This document shows, piece after piece, positions 1-9,662 of a stretch of 64,000 bases of DNA (position 1 is its first letter; each line of letters starts with the position of its first letter). Source of the stretch: Photobacterium angustum (lineage in GTDB: Bacteria; Pseudomonadota; Gammaproteobacteria; Enterobacterales; Vibrionaceae); the NCBI RefSeq assembly GCF_003026365.1, contig NZ_PYOM01000005.1, positions 1-64,000 on the forward strand. Direction: 5' to 3'. Below the pieces are notes generated by a model. That model saw only the letters and a list, made by a program, of their open reading frames with translations. It was not told the origin of the DNA and searched no databases. Both the position numbers and the translations under genes were made by a program.

Positions 1-498
1 AACATTAATTACTTGAAGAGTTGTTAATATATTAATCAGTGATTTTTACTTAAAAAAATTGATGTCATCATTATTTTCATATAAATTTTTTACTACTTTT
101 AATCAAGATTTATATTTATTTTTACATTAAATAAATAACTTAGCTTGTAGAATCAAGATAACAAAATAATAAGGTAAATAATTTAAATTAATTACGAATA
201 CTATTTTTAAAAGTCTTTCGAATCTAATAGTGATGATTCAGTCGGTATGCCTTCGCTTCGGCACACCATCGCTTCTTTGTAATGTGAAATGTCAGAGTTC
301 AACATACTTATTAATAGGTGCATAAAAGAAAAGTAACATTTAGCTTCTCTTTATGACTTCACTAACAAAGTTCGTTCGCAGAATAGTCTGAATGCTCCCA
401 ATTAGTTGAAAGTCACATACAGTCTTGGTGTTATTGTTCTAGAAAAAAGCTATTATACGACAAGTTTCGGTGCTAATTAGTGACTTCTTTTCATCTTA
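1..498. other. AT-rich stretch without a recognisable gene
   Basis: I see no open frame with a ribosome binding site and no known RNA here. A short imperfect hairpin lies near 243-266 (GGTATGCC facing GGCACACC). Base composition is very AT-rich. The segment leads into the conserved upstream block of the first LruC gene. Confidence 0.6.
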
Positions 499-617
499 CC
501 TTTCTTGATACTTTTATTAACTAATTCTAAACTTTCAGTAAGAGTGCAATTTAAACCATATAATTAATAAATATGCATTCATGTATTTTTTACTAGACAA
601 ATAAAGCAATCGTTTTT
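499..617 (+). repeat. Conserved far-upstream block of LruC gene 1
   Basis: This block is repeated, with small gaps, at 13759-13872 upstream of the second LruC gene. Shared pieces include CCTTTCTTGATA, AGAGTGCAA, an ATTAATA-ATGCA stretch and TTTTACTAGACAA followed by TAAAGCAATC. It lies about 220-340 bp before the sigma-54-like promoter at 837-853, while most of the sequence between the two is not conserved. That arrangement suits an activator (enhancer) binding region; the function is an inference. Confidence 0.65.
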
Positions 618-836
618 TATGAAGATCATTAGTTAAACATCAAAATATTCTGATACTTTTTTTTGTACTTAAATGTATATGTATGAATACATTAATGTCT
701 AATTTATATTTTCAATATTAAAATCATTATGACTTTTTACCATATTACAATCATAACTAGATGGTTTGAAAATTTAATTATTAGATAAATCACATAATTA
801 CAGATACTTACCCGACTGTTTTTTTTAAAATGTTTA

Positions 837-853
837 TTGGCTTGATACTTGTA
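837..853 (+). promoter_or_regulatory. Sigma-54-like promoter of LruC gene 1
   Basis: TTGGCTTGATACTTGTA matches the sigma-54 pattern TTGGCACG-N4-TTGCA in spacing and in the GG of the -24 element. The -12 element has GT instead of GC. It lies 64 bp before the ATG and is almost identical to 14133-14149 before the paralogue. Conservation between two otherwise diverged intergenic regions supports function; use of sigma-54 is inferred. Confidence 0.5.
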
Positions 854-917
854 AAATTTTCAATGATGAAAATCTCAATTACTTCCATAAATATTTTTAA
901 CTGAGTGAGGCAAAGAT

Positions 918-3107
918 ATGAAGTGTCTAAAACACTCTTTACTAGCATGCTCGTTAGCCTTAGTTTCAACATCGGCCTACAGCATCATACCGCATGCATT
1001 CACTGACAATGGTGGCTGCCCTAGTAATGCTTTTTTGTTTCAAGGTAATCCAACTGTAGTGTACCAAATGGATTTATCTTCTGGATTTTATCGACCGTCA
1101 AAAACAATGGCATCGCAAGTCAATGCTGTCGGTTTTAACGTAACAGACAGTTATATTTACGGATACGACGTAACTAATGAAGAAATTGTCCGTATAAATC
1201 AGCTTTTTGATTTCGAAAGTATTCCCGTTACAGGTATTGATACCACCATGCCCTATCCAACTGGTGACGTTTATAATAATAAATATTATATATATAGACA
1301 GGGGGTAGGTATGTACGAAATAGATCTAACGACTTTTTCTGTTACTCTCGTCATGACACCCAGTAGCGCCACATTAAGCCTTCATGATATGGCTTTTCAT
1401 CCCGATTCATCTGGACGTCTATTTACTGTTGATAGCGACAATAAAAAGCTTTATGAAATAACTAACTTTACTACACCCAATAGTGCATCATTTGTTGAAA
1501 TTGGTAGTATAAATGTCCCTGAAAATGGTGGTTTTGGTGCACAGTATTTCGATTCAAATGGTTTCCTCTACCTAAGTCGTAACAATGATGGCGCCATTTA
1601 TAGAATTGATTTAAGTGATTTATCTAGCTTTACATCAAATGCCGTTTTTTATTCTATTGGTCCTACTTCAACCTTAAACGATGGCGCTAGATGTTCAACT
1701 GCTGCCATAGTTGCTGAAAATACAGATTTTGGTGATGCTCCTGATACATACAAAACATCCCTTTCTACTAATGGAGCTCGTCACTACAATATTTCAGGCG
1801 TAAATTATTTTTTTGGTTCCAACATTGACACAGAAGGCGATGCTTTTGTCTCACCGAATTCAGATGATGCCAACAATGTTGCTGATGAAGACGGTATTTC
1901 TTTTCCTGCAAACTTTAGACAAGGTTCTGACGGTTTAGTCAATGTGACTATTGGCGGTTCAGCAAATGGTTTTATCAATGCATGGTTTGATTGGAATAAT
2001 AATGGTGTATTTGATGAGGCAACAGAACATGCAATTGATGATGAGTTATTAACCGCTGGAGATGGAACGACACCAGCAAGTCATGTTCTGAAAATAAGAG
2101 TACCTGACGATGCAACCACTGGACAAATATGGGCACGTTTTCGTATTTCTAAAAATGCCGGTTTATTATCTTATGGTGGTACCTCTTACGGTGAAGTAGA
2201 AGATCACCAAGTAACTATTGATTCCCAACCCGTTACTCATAACTGGTATCCATCCTCAGGTTCTTGGGTGACATTGGCATATGAAGATGACTGGCCGCAA
2301 GAAGGCGATTTCGATTTTAATGATGTCGTTGTGTATTACCGCGTAGATAAAGTAACGAACTCTGCGGGTGAAGTTCTCCGCTATGATATATACGGAAATT
2401 TAAGAGCATACGGTGCAGACTTTGCGAATGGTTTCGCTGTAAAATTTGATGGTATTCCAGTTTCTGCCGTAGATGCGGACAGAACTAAGTTAGTGATTAA
2501 TGGATCAACCTTACATCCTAAACAGATATTAGAATCTGGCACAACTGATGCGGTTGCGATTATTTCAAATAATCTACTTACAGAAATACCGACACCAACC
2601 TGTTCTGGACTCTTGGGTACTTTTTACAGAGTATGGACTGGTTGTAATTCCGATGCAGCTGATTTATTCCAATTTGAAGCAAGCATTCCTTTCATAACGC
2701 CATTATCATCATCTAGTGTTCCAAGCATGCCTTTGAACCCATTTATATTTGGTACGCCAGGTATTGATCATGGCGAAGGTACGCGTGCTACTGATGGCCG
2801 TGCAATTGAGATTCATCTGAAAAATAAAGACGTTTCAAGCAAGGCAAATACTGCTTATTTTGCAACTGAACATGATGATTCTGCCTATGTTGATAGCGAC
2901 TGTCCTGGTAATAACTGTGATACGTATCATACTTCAAATGGTATTCCGTGGGCTATCGTAGTTGATGGAGCTTGGGATCATCCTAGCGAAGGGATAAACA
3001 TACTTGAAGCCTACCCTGATCTTCAAAGTTTCTCTGTATCTGGTGGTAGTACTAATACGGACTGGTATCTTCGTGCGAACTCAGATATTACTAAGCTCTT
3101 CGAGTAA
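918..3107 (+). CDS. Secreted LruC-domain protein, full-length copy 1
   Basis: The 729-residue product starts with a Sec signal peptide (about residues 1-22, ending SAYS). Residues about 30-265 look like a propeller or lectin-like front half of the DUF6923 type. Residues about 270-440 carry a GEVED-type module: DFGDAPDTYKT, a Ca-binding-like FDWNNNGVFDE, then GEVEDH near 430. The C-terminal part (from about 440) is an LruC/DUF4842 domain with WVTLAYEDDWP and GDFDFNDVVVYYR. It is predicted to be exported to the periplasm, cell surface or medium. The start follows a GAGTGAGG ribosome site that is conserved in the paralogue at 14215. It stands alone, converges on hrpA and has no partner lipoprotein next to it. 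Its molecular role is unknown. Confidence 0.88.
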   Translation: MKCLKHSLLACSLALVSTSAYSIIPHAFTDNGGCPSNAFLFQGNPTVVYQMDLSSGFYRPSKTMASQVNAVGFNVTDSYIYGYDVTNEEIVRINQLFDFESIPVTGIDTTMPYPTGDVYNNKYYIYRQGVGMYEIDLTTFSVTLVMTPSSATLSLHDMAFHPDSSGRLFTVDSDNKKLYEITNFTTPNSASFVEIGSINVPENGGFGAQYFDSNGFLYLSRNNDGAIYRIDLSDLSSFTSNAVFYSIGPTSTLNDGARCSTAAIVAENTDFGDAPDTYKTSLSTNGARHYNISGVNYFFGSNIDTEGDAFVSPNSDDANNVADEDGISFPANFRQGSDGLVNVTIGGSANGFINAWFDWNNNGVFDEATEHAIDDELLTAGDGTTPASHVLKIRVPDDATTGQIWARFRISKNAGLLSYGGTSYGEVEDHQVTIDSQPVTHNWYPSSGSWVTLAYEDDWPQEGDFDFNDVVVYYRVDKVTNSAGEVLRYDIYGNLRAYGADFANGFAVKFDGIPVSAVDADRTKLVINGSTLHPKQILESGTTDAVAIISNNLLTEIPTPTCSGLLGTFYRVWTGCNSDAADLFQFEASIPFITPLSSSSVPSMPLNPFIFGTPGIDHGEGTRATDGRAIEIHLKNKDVSSKANTAYFATEHDDSAYVDSDCPGNNCDTYHTSNGIPWAIVVDGAWDHPSEGINILEAYPDLQSFSVSGGSTNTDWYLRANSDITKLFE

Positions 3108-3133
3108 GTCTATTCGTAAACGATAAATATAAA

Positions 3134-3165
3134 AAAGCCGATAATGCTTTAACATTATCGGCTTT
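3134..3165. terminator. Bidirectional terminator between LruC gene 1 and hrpA
   Basis: A perfect 10-bp stem, GCCGATAATG with CATTATCGGC, has a 6-nt loop and is flanked by A and T runs. It serves both convergent genes. Confidence 0.9.
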
Positions 3166-3188
3166 CATCTCTTTTCAATGAGCGTTAA

Positions 3189-6100
3189 TTAACACTCATT
3201 AATCGCATTACGAACACGTTTATCAGATACAGGATATGGCGTACCTAACTGCTGAGCAAAGTAACTTACACGAAGCTCTTCAATCATCCAGCGGATCTCT
3301 TTTACCTTATCTGGTACTGGCTGTCCTTTCGGGATCTTGTTCAGTAGCTCTTTGTACTCATTAACTACAGACTCAATCTTCAGAATATGCACACGATCTT
3401 TATTTGGATCGATTGGCAGTTTTTCCATTCGACGCTCAATAGCACGCATGTAACGCAGAATATCAGGTAGGCGTTTCCAACCACATTCTGTTGCAAAACC
3501 TTTGAAGATCAGGCTTTCAATTTGTGCTTTGATATCAGACATAGCAAAGGCCATGTTTAAATCAATACGGCCTTTCAAACGCTTACTGATGTTAAATGCT
3601 GTGGTTAAGATGGCTTCAACTTGTTTAGCAATATCAACCACAGTGTCGCCAAGCTCAGCACGAACATATTCTTTCAATGCTTCAAATGATTCTGGCTGCC
3701 ATGCTAATCCGCCTTTCTGTTCAATCAGCTTATCAACACCACAAGCAATACAATCATCAATCAGATCAAGTACACGACCATATGGATTAAAGTACAAACC
3801 TAACTTCGATTTGTTCGGCAGGTTTGAATGAAGATACTTAATTGGCGATGGTACGTTAAGCAAAATCAAGCGACGTTGACCTGCCTGCATCGCATTGTTT
3901 TGCTGCTCTTCAGTTTCAAACAATTTGATACCAACAGAATCTTTATTATCCACCAGCGCAGGGTAAGCTTTAACTTCAAAACCCCCACGTTTCTGTTGGT
4001 AACGCTCAGGTAGCTCTCCAAAGCTCCATGTTTTCAAACCATCTTGCTCGATATCATCATCAGCAACTTGCGATAACGTTTCTTGAACCTTCTCTTTCAA
4101 GTTATCTTTCAGGCCATAGATATCTTTGCTTTCTCGTAACTTACGATTACGGTGATCAACAGCACGGTATGTGATCTTTAAGTGATCAGGGATCTGATCT
4201 AAGTTCCAATCTTCACGCACAATTGTCACACCACTCATACGCTTCAATTCTTTTTCTAGTGAATCTAGCAATGGTGCTTCCATTGGCTTAACACGCGCTA
4301 AAAACGCATCGGCATAGTTTGGTGCAGGCACAAAGTTACGACGTAACGGTTTTGGTAATGATTTGATCAACGCAACAACCAACTCATGACGTAAACCCGG
4401 GATCTGCCAATCAAAGCCATCTGGCTGAATTTGGTTCAAAATAGCCAATGGTACATGTACGGTCACACCATCATTATCTTCACCCGGTTCAAACTGGTAG
4501 CTTAGTTTTAGCTTCAAGTTGCCTTGATGCCAGAAGTTTGGATAATCTAAATCAGTAACATGACTTGCATCACCACGGAATAGCATCTCACGTTCAAAGT
4601 TTAATAACTCTGGATCTTCTTTCGATGCTTTCTTCCACCATGTATCAAAGTGGCGACCTGACGTTGCTTTTAATCCAATACGTTGATCGTAGAAATTAAA
4701 CAGTTCATCATCATCGATCAGAATGTCACGACGACGCGATTTATGCTCAAGCTCTTCGACTTCGCGTAATAACTTACGGTTTTGTTGATAGAACTTATGA
4801 CGCGTATCCCAATCCCCTTCAACCAAAGCTGAGCGGATAAAGATTTCACGCGATAACGTTGGGTCAATATTGCCGTAGTTAACTTTACGTTTGGCGACCA
4901 CAGGAATGCCATACAGCGTAACTTTTTCAAACGCATGAACGGCAGCAGACTTCTTCTCCCAATGCGGTTCGCTATAGCTACGTTTAATCAAATGACCCGC
5001 TAATGGCTCAACCCACTCTGGCTGAATTTTTGCACCAATTCGTCCCCATAGACGTGACGTTTCCACTAACTCTGCCACCATCACCCACTTTGGCTGTTTC
5101 TTGAAAATGCCAGAGCCAGGGAAAATATTAAAGCGGGCGTTACGCGCACCTTGGTATTCATTTTTCTCTTGGTCTTTCATACCAATATGAGAAAGCAATC
5201 CGCTTAATAGCGAAATATGAATACTGTCATAGCTTGCTTCGTTGCCATTCATTTTCAACTCAAGCTCTTTAATCACTTGGTTGACTTGGAAATAGATATC
5301 TTGCCACTCACGAATGCGTAAGTAGTTTAAGTATTCTTTCTTACATAAACGGCGGAATTGATTACTAGAAAGCTCTTTTTGTTGCTCTTGGACGTAATTC
5401 CATAAATTAACGAACGCAACAAAATCAGAATCTTTGTCGTTAAATCGGCGATGTTTCTCATCAGACTGTTGCTGTTTATCTGATGGGCGTTCACGTGGAT
5501 CTTGAATAGATAGTGCTGATGCAATGATCATCACTTCACGTAATGCACCAAGCTTTGGCGCTTCAAGTACCATACGAGCTAAACGCGGATCAATAGGAAG
5601 ACGCGCTAATTGGCGACCCATTGGTGATAAACGTTTACGAGGATCTGTCGCTTTAGAGTTAATCGCACCTAACTCTTCCAATAATCGAATACCGTCTTGA
5701 ATATTGCGATTATCTGGTGCTTCTACAAATGGGAAAGCTTGGATATCACCCAAACCAATCGCGGTCATTTGAAGAATAACTGACGCTAAGTTAGTACGTA
5801 GAATTTCAGGATCGGTAAATTCTGGGCGCGATAAAAAATCTTCCTCAGAATATAGACGAATACAGATACCTTCTTGAACACGACCACAACGACCCATACG
5901 CTGATTGGCGCTAGCTTGTGATATAGCTTCAATCGGTAGACGCTGTACTTTCGTTCGGTAACTATAGCGACTAATTCGTGCTGTACCCGGATCAATAACG
6001 TATTTAATACCTGGAACAGTCAGTGAGGTTTCCGCTACGTTTGTTGAAAGTACAATACGGCGACCAGAATGTGATTGGAATACTCTGTTTTGCTCACCCG

Positions 6101-7103
6101 CCGATAGACGTGCGTACAAAGGTAGAATTTCAGTATGGCGTAATTTACGCTTTTCTAATGCATCTGCAGTATCACGAATCTCACGCTCACCGTTTAAGAA
6201 GATCAGGATATCACCCTCACCCTCATCACACAGTTCATCGACCGCATCAAAAATTGCATCTAACTGATCACGATCGGTGTCATCACCGTCTTCAACCACA
6301 GGGCGGTAGCGAACTTCTACTGGGTACGTACGACCTGAAACTTCAATAATAGGTGCATTATTAAAGTGCTTAGAAAAGCGCTCAGGATCGATGGTTGCTG
6401 AAGTAATTATGACTTTTAAATCTGGGCGCTTTGGTAATAACTCACGCAAATAACCCATGATGAAATCAATATTTAAGCTACGTTCGTGCGCTTCATCGAT
6501 AATGATAGTGTCATATTGACTTAAGAAACGATCGTGTTGAATTTCAGCCAGTAAAATACCGTCTGTCATTAACTTTACGTGGCTATGCTCTGAGACCTGA
6601 TCGTTAAATCGGACTTTATAACCTACGTGAGAGCCCATTTCACATTCCATTTCTTCTGCAATACGAGAAGCAACAGAGCGTGCAGCCAGACGACGAGGCT
6701 GAGTGTGGCCGATCATACCGTGGGTACCACGACCGATTTCTAAACAGATTTTAGGTAGCTGAGTAGTTTTACCTGAACCCGTCTCACCCGCCACAATAAC
6801 CACTTGGTTATTTAAGATCGCTTCAGCGATATCATCTTTCTTCTGGCTTACGGGTAACTGTGCTGGGTATATGATTTTTGGACGCTGAGTACGGCGACGT
6901 TCCACCGTTTGCATTGATTTCGCAATCTCTAATGCAATTTCGTCAAATACAGCGTGCTTGGATTTTTCGTTTTTAATTCTTGATGCGCCTTGTACACGTT
7001 TGTGTAGACGAAAACGATCGCGCATCATGCAATCTTTAATAGCAGACTTTAATGTTTTTTCGTTATTCAACACGTCTGCTTGAGTTTGATTCGACTGACT
7101 CAA
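3189..7103 (-). CDS. hrpA: ATP-dependent RNA helicase HrpA
   Basis: This is a 1304-residue DEAH-box helicase, close to the usual HrpA length of about 1300. Walker A GETGSGKT is at residues 106-113 and DEAH at 203-206, followed by the SATI motif and the QRMGRCGR motif VI. The HA2/OB region and the long HrpA-specific C-terminal part (DUF3418) follow. HrpA acts on mRNA and on stalled translation complexes in the cytoplasm. The start appears to be TTG at 7103, because AGGAAT is correctly spaced upstream (GACAGGAATTACATTG) and no ATG precedes the conserved N-terminus. It is transcribed alone. Confidence 0.97.
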   Translation of the reverse strand: MSQSNQTQADVLNNEKTLKSAIKDCMMRDRFRLHKRVQGASRIKNEKSKHAVFDEIALEIAKSMQTVERRRTQRPKIIYPAQLPVSQKKDDIAEAILNNQVVIVAGETGSGKTTQLPKICLEIGRGTHGMIGHTQPRRLAARSVASRIAEEMECEMGSHVGYKVRFNDQVSEHSHVKLMTDGILLAEIQHDRFLSQYDTIIIDEAHERSLNIDFIMGYLRELLPKRPDLKVIITSATIDPERFSKHFNNAPIIEVSGRTYPVEVRYRPVVEDGDDTDRDQLDAIFDAVDELCDEGEGDILIFLNGEREIRDTADALEKRKLRHTEILPLYARLSAGEQNRVFQSHSGRRIVLSTNVAETSLTVPGIKYVIDPGTARISRYSYRTKVQRLPIEAISQASANQRMGRCGRVQEGICIRLYSEEDFLSRPEFTDPEILRTNLASVILQMTAIGLGDIQAFPFVEAPDNRNIQDGIRLLEELGAINSKATDPRKRLSPMGRQLARLPIDPRLARMVLEAPKLGALREVMIIASALSIQDPRERPSDKQQQSDEKHRRFNDKDSDFVAFVNLWNYVQEQQKELSSNQFRRLCKKEYLNYLRIREWQDIYFQVNQVIKELELKMNGNEASYDSIHISLLSGLLSHIGMKDQEKNEYQGARNARFNIFPGSGIFKKQPKWVMVAELVETSRLWGRIGAKIQPEWVEPLAGHLIKRSYSEPHWEKKSAAVHAFEKVTLYGIPVVAKRKVNYGNIDPTLSREIFIRSALVEGDWDTRHKFYQQNRKLLREVEELEHKSRRRDILIDDDELFNFYDQRIGLKATSGRHFDTWWKKASKEDPELLNFEREMLFRGDASHVTDLDYPNFWHQGNLKLKLSYQFEPGEDNDGVTVHVPLAILNQIQPDGFDWQIPGLRHELVVALIKSLPKPLRRNFVPAPNYADAFLARVKPMEAPLLDSLEKELKRMSGVTIVREDWNLDQIPDHLKITYRAVDHRNRKLRESKDIYGLKDNLKEKVQETLSQVADDDIEQDGLKTWSFGELPERYQQKRGGFEVKAYPALVDNKDSVGIKLFETEEQQNNAMQAGQRRLILLNVPSPIKYLHSNLPNKSKLGLYFNPYGRVLDLIDDCIACGVDKLIEQKGGLAWQPESFEALKEYVRAELGDTVVDIAKQVEAILTTAFNISKRLKGRIDLNMAFAMSDIKAQIESLIFKGFATECGWKRLPDILRYMRAIERRMEKLPIDPNKDRVHILKIESVVNEYKELLNKIPKGQPVPDKVKEIRWMIEELRVSYFAQQLGTPYPVSDKRVRNAINEC

Positions 7104-7282
7104 TGTAATTCCTGTCTTTCAATGACTAATGGATACCGAGAACATCATGATGACAACTCGCTCAGTATCACTTGGCGATTCGAAATTTTTGTTAATTCTA
7201 TCACAATTAAAGCGGCGTGAGAGCAGGTTAAAAGACAATTACTGGGATGTAATGATGCGATAAAGAACATGATGTGTAATGA

Positions 7283-7315
7283 ATAAAAAAATAAAGCCGA
7301 CTCTAAAGGTCGGCT
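7283..7315 (-). terminator. Terminator after the phosphoesterase gene
   Basis: On the minus strand the 7-bp stem AGCCGAC/GTCGGCT is followed by TTTATTTTTTT. It sits just past the stop codon at 7321. Confidence 0.85.
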
Positions 7316-7320
7316 ATTGA

Positions 7321-9375
7321 TTACGCTTTAATTCTAAGTGGATTCTCGTTTGATAAATCCAACACTTCCCCTCGCGATGGGAAAACCCTGAAGTGTGTTG
7401 TTGGCTCTGTAATTCTGAACATGTGGAAAATTCTAGCCAGTGCCGCCAAACGTAATTTTAAGTTTGATAAATTATCTTTATTCTCATCAAACTCTTCATG
7501 AGAACCTGCTTCAGGATCAGCCTCAATATAGTCTTGAGAATAATCATGATTTTCGAGGTTATTGTCGATATCACAACGACCAAAAAGCTCTGCAACAACG
7601 CTGTAGCCAACAACCTTATCTAAACCAATGTCTTGTAATGCAAGCTCATCACCGTTTCGAATATGTAGCATTGCATTACAGTAATCTGTAAAAATAGCCT
7701 GATTTAATTGCTGACGGCTGTAGTTCATATTGATTAAGTGCTGATTGACGTCTTCAATTGCGTTATTAACACTCACTTGTTCTAGACCCGCTCCCACCAA
7801 TAAATCAATAACTTTAGTATCATTGGTATCTGGGTTGATGTTGTCTATAAGCGTTGAAAGTACCGTTCCTGATAAATCATCATCTATCAAGCTTAAAACC
7901 ATTAGCCAATATAGTGGAAACGTTGACTGATAAAGATGGCGCATATCCCAGCCCCAATCATCAGACTTATCATTAACAGTTAAGCAAATCAGGTGTTGAT
8001 ACATCAACTCTCGGTAAGAAGACACCTCAAGCATCGATTTCCAATGTGTATCTAAACCTTTAGCTGTACGCCAGCTTATTTCATTTTCATAATGATTAAA
8101 TAAAGAATCAAATTCAGGCACATCTTCAATGACTTTGGTTTCTATTTCGAAGTCGTCAGGACCATAACAGGTGATTTTTTTATACGCTGGAATATAAGCA
8201 GCTAATGACGGTGCCTGAACATTAACTAAAGTTTGTCCATTACGACCAACATATTTAGCGGTATCGTTAATATGAATATGCCCAGCAAAATGCAGCTTTA
8301 AACCACAATCAATGAGCTCTTCAGTAGTTTCTGATGTTGGGACTCGCTTATGGTTATACGATGAGTCAGCGAACAAATAATAAAAATCGTCAGCGCTATA
8401 GTTTAAATATTCAATAGCAGGGTAATGTGAAAAAACGAGTAATGTTTTTCCTTGCTCATCTGCTCGCTTAATAACATCTTTTAACCAAGTTAATACCTGC
8501 GTTTTTTGAACTTTACCATCTTCATACCCTTTTGCATCATGATCCCACTGACTTCCCAGCGGATCCAAAGGTACATGAGTGTTCATGTCTACAGAGCAAA
8601 TCCAAAAACCTTCTATTGGTTCGACGAGATAACTAGAGTCAGGACATTCTACTGTATAGGCTCCATCAGCAGATATTGCTTGATATACACGATCTTCAAG
8701 TTTGTGTGATTTCCATGGCGTTTCATAATAGTGATAATGCGGCTGAGATTGAAAACCAAATCGACCTAATTTTTCCATTAATGGTGTGAAGCCTAGAGAT
8801 TGCATTTTCGGGCTATAGAGTACATCGTCAACTTCATCAGTAGGAATAAAGCTTTCAACATCATCTTGATTACTGGTTACTTTTACACCAGCACCATCTG
8901 AGCGTAAGAAGGTCTTATCACAATCTTCACCATAGGGTGTAGTAGGATCGTGATTGCCATGAGTTAAGAAGAACTCCAATCCATAGTCGTCACTGTATTG
9001 ATCAAGTACTCTTTTCAAGCCATCAACATGTGCTTCTTGTCCATCATCAGAAAAATCGCCAACAAGAATAACGAACTTAATGCCCTCTGCGACAATGTCG
9101 TCTAATGTCGCTTTGAAGACAAAGTAGTTTTCATTAAACATACGGGTAGAACCAACTGAGTCTTGCATCGTTCTAATACAAACTTCGTTATCATTGAAGC
9201 CAAAATCACCATGAATATCATGAAAATGGACATCACCAAGTAAAGCAATTCTATGTGTTTGATCAGTCTGGTTATTATTACTTTGCAATTTACAACCAGG
9301 TAATACCGTTGCTGATGTTGCTGCGACACTTGCTGAACTTAATAAAAACTGACGTCTTGATAATTGGTAACTCAT
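7321..9375 (-). CDS. Tat-exported metallophosphoesterase (calcineurin-like)
   Basis: The N-terminus has a twin-arginine motif, SRRQFLLSS, and then a lipobox-like LPGC, so the protein is probably exported folded and may be anchored as a lipoprotein. All the metallophosphoesterase blocks are visible: GDVHFHD, GDFSDDG, THGNHD, FSHYP and GHIHINDT, which supply the two-metal site. A C-terminal helical region of about 300 residues follows. ATG at 9375 is preferred over TTG at 9381, because AAGG lies six bases before it. The substrate cannot be told; periplasmic phosphodiesters or nucleotides are typical for the fold. It is monocistronic and has a nine-base tandem repeat in its upstream region. Confidence 0.85.
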   Translation of the reverse strand: MSYQLSRRQFLLSSASVAATSATVLPGCKLQSNNNQTDQTHRIALLGDVHFHDIHGDFGFNDNEVCIRTMQDSVGSTRMFNENYFVFKATLDDIVAEGIKFVILVGDFSDDGQEAHVDGLKRVLDQYSDDYGLEFFLTHGNHDPTTPYGEDCDKTFLRSDGAGVKVTSNQDDVESFIPTDEVDDVLYSPKMQSLGFTPLMEKLGRFGFQSQPHYHYYETPWKSHKLEDRVYQAISADGAYTVECPDSSYLVEPIEGFWICSVDMNTHVPLDPLGSQWDHDAKGYEDGKVQKTQVLTWLKDVIKRADEQGKTLLVFSHYPAIEYLNYSADDFYYLFADSSYNHKRVPTSETTEELIDCGLKLHFAGHIHINDTAKYVGRNGQTLVNVQAPSLAAYIPAYKKITCYGPDDFEIETKVIEDVPEFDSLFNHYENEISWRTAKGLDTHWKSMLEVSSYRELMYQHLICLTVNDKSDDWGWDMRHLYQSTFPLYWLMVLSLIDDDLSGTVLSTLIDNINPDTNDTKVIDLLVGAGLEQVSVNNAIEDVNQHLINMNYSRQQLNQAIFTDYCNAMLHIRNGDELALQDIGLDKVVGYSVVAELFGRCDIDNNLENHDYSQDYIEADPEAGSHEEFDENKDNLSNLKLRLAALARIFHMFRITEPTTHFRVFPSRGEVLDLSNENPLRIKA

Positions 9376-9532
9376 ATACAACCTTGGTTAATACCCTAAA
9401 AAGTGGGTGGATATTAAGAAGCTGTTATTTCATTTCTATTATTTAAAAATGACAGATTTATTAATCACTTACACAAAGCAATATTCTACCTGCAAATTTT
9501 ACTTGTGTAATAAGCAACAAAATATGTTGAAT

Positions 9533-9573
9533 ATTGGTATTATTGGTATTATTGGTATTATTGGTATTATTGG
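9533..9573. repeat. Nine-base tandem repeat ATTGGTATT, about 4.5 copies
   Basis: ATTGGTATT is repeated exactly four times with a partial fifth copy (ATTGG). It lies about 160 bp upstream of the phosphoesterase start and before the terminator of the MATE gene. Perfect copies suggest recent slippage, so copy number may vary between strains. Confidence 0.95.
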
Positions 9574-9588
9574 ACGAGTTAATTACAA

Positions 9589-9620
9589 ATAAAAAAGCTA
9601 GACAATAACTGTCTAACTCT
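9589..9620 (-). terminator. Terminator after the MATE exporter gene
   Basis: On the minus strand AGTTAGACA and TGTCTAGCT form a stem around a 5-nt loop, followed by a T run. Confidence 0.8.
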
Positions 9621-9662
9621 TTTTATGCAGACTTAAATCCACCGGTATGTATTGTTATATTT

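Noticed and set aside
3502-3831. Plus-strand frames inside hrpA
   Set aside because: They are antisense to a clearly conserved helicase C-terminal region and have no start signals.
9407-9592. Plus-strand frame ending in Ile-Gly repeats
   Set aside because: It is produced by the nine-base tandem repeat and has no ribosome site or protein-like composition.
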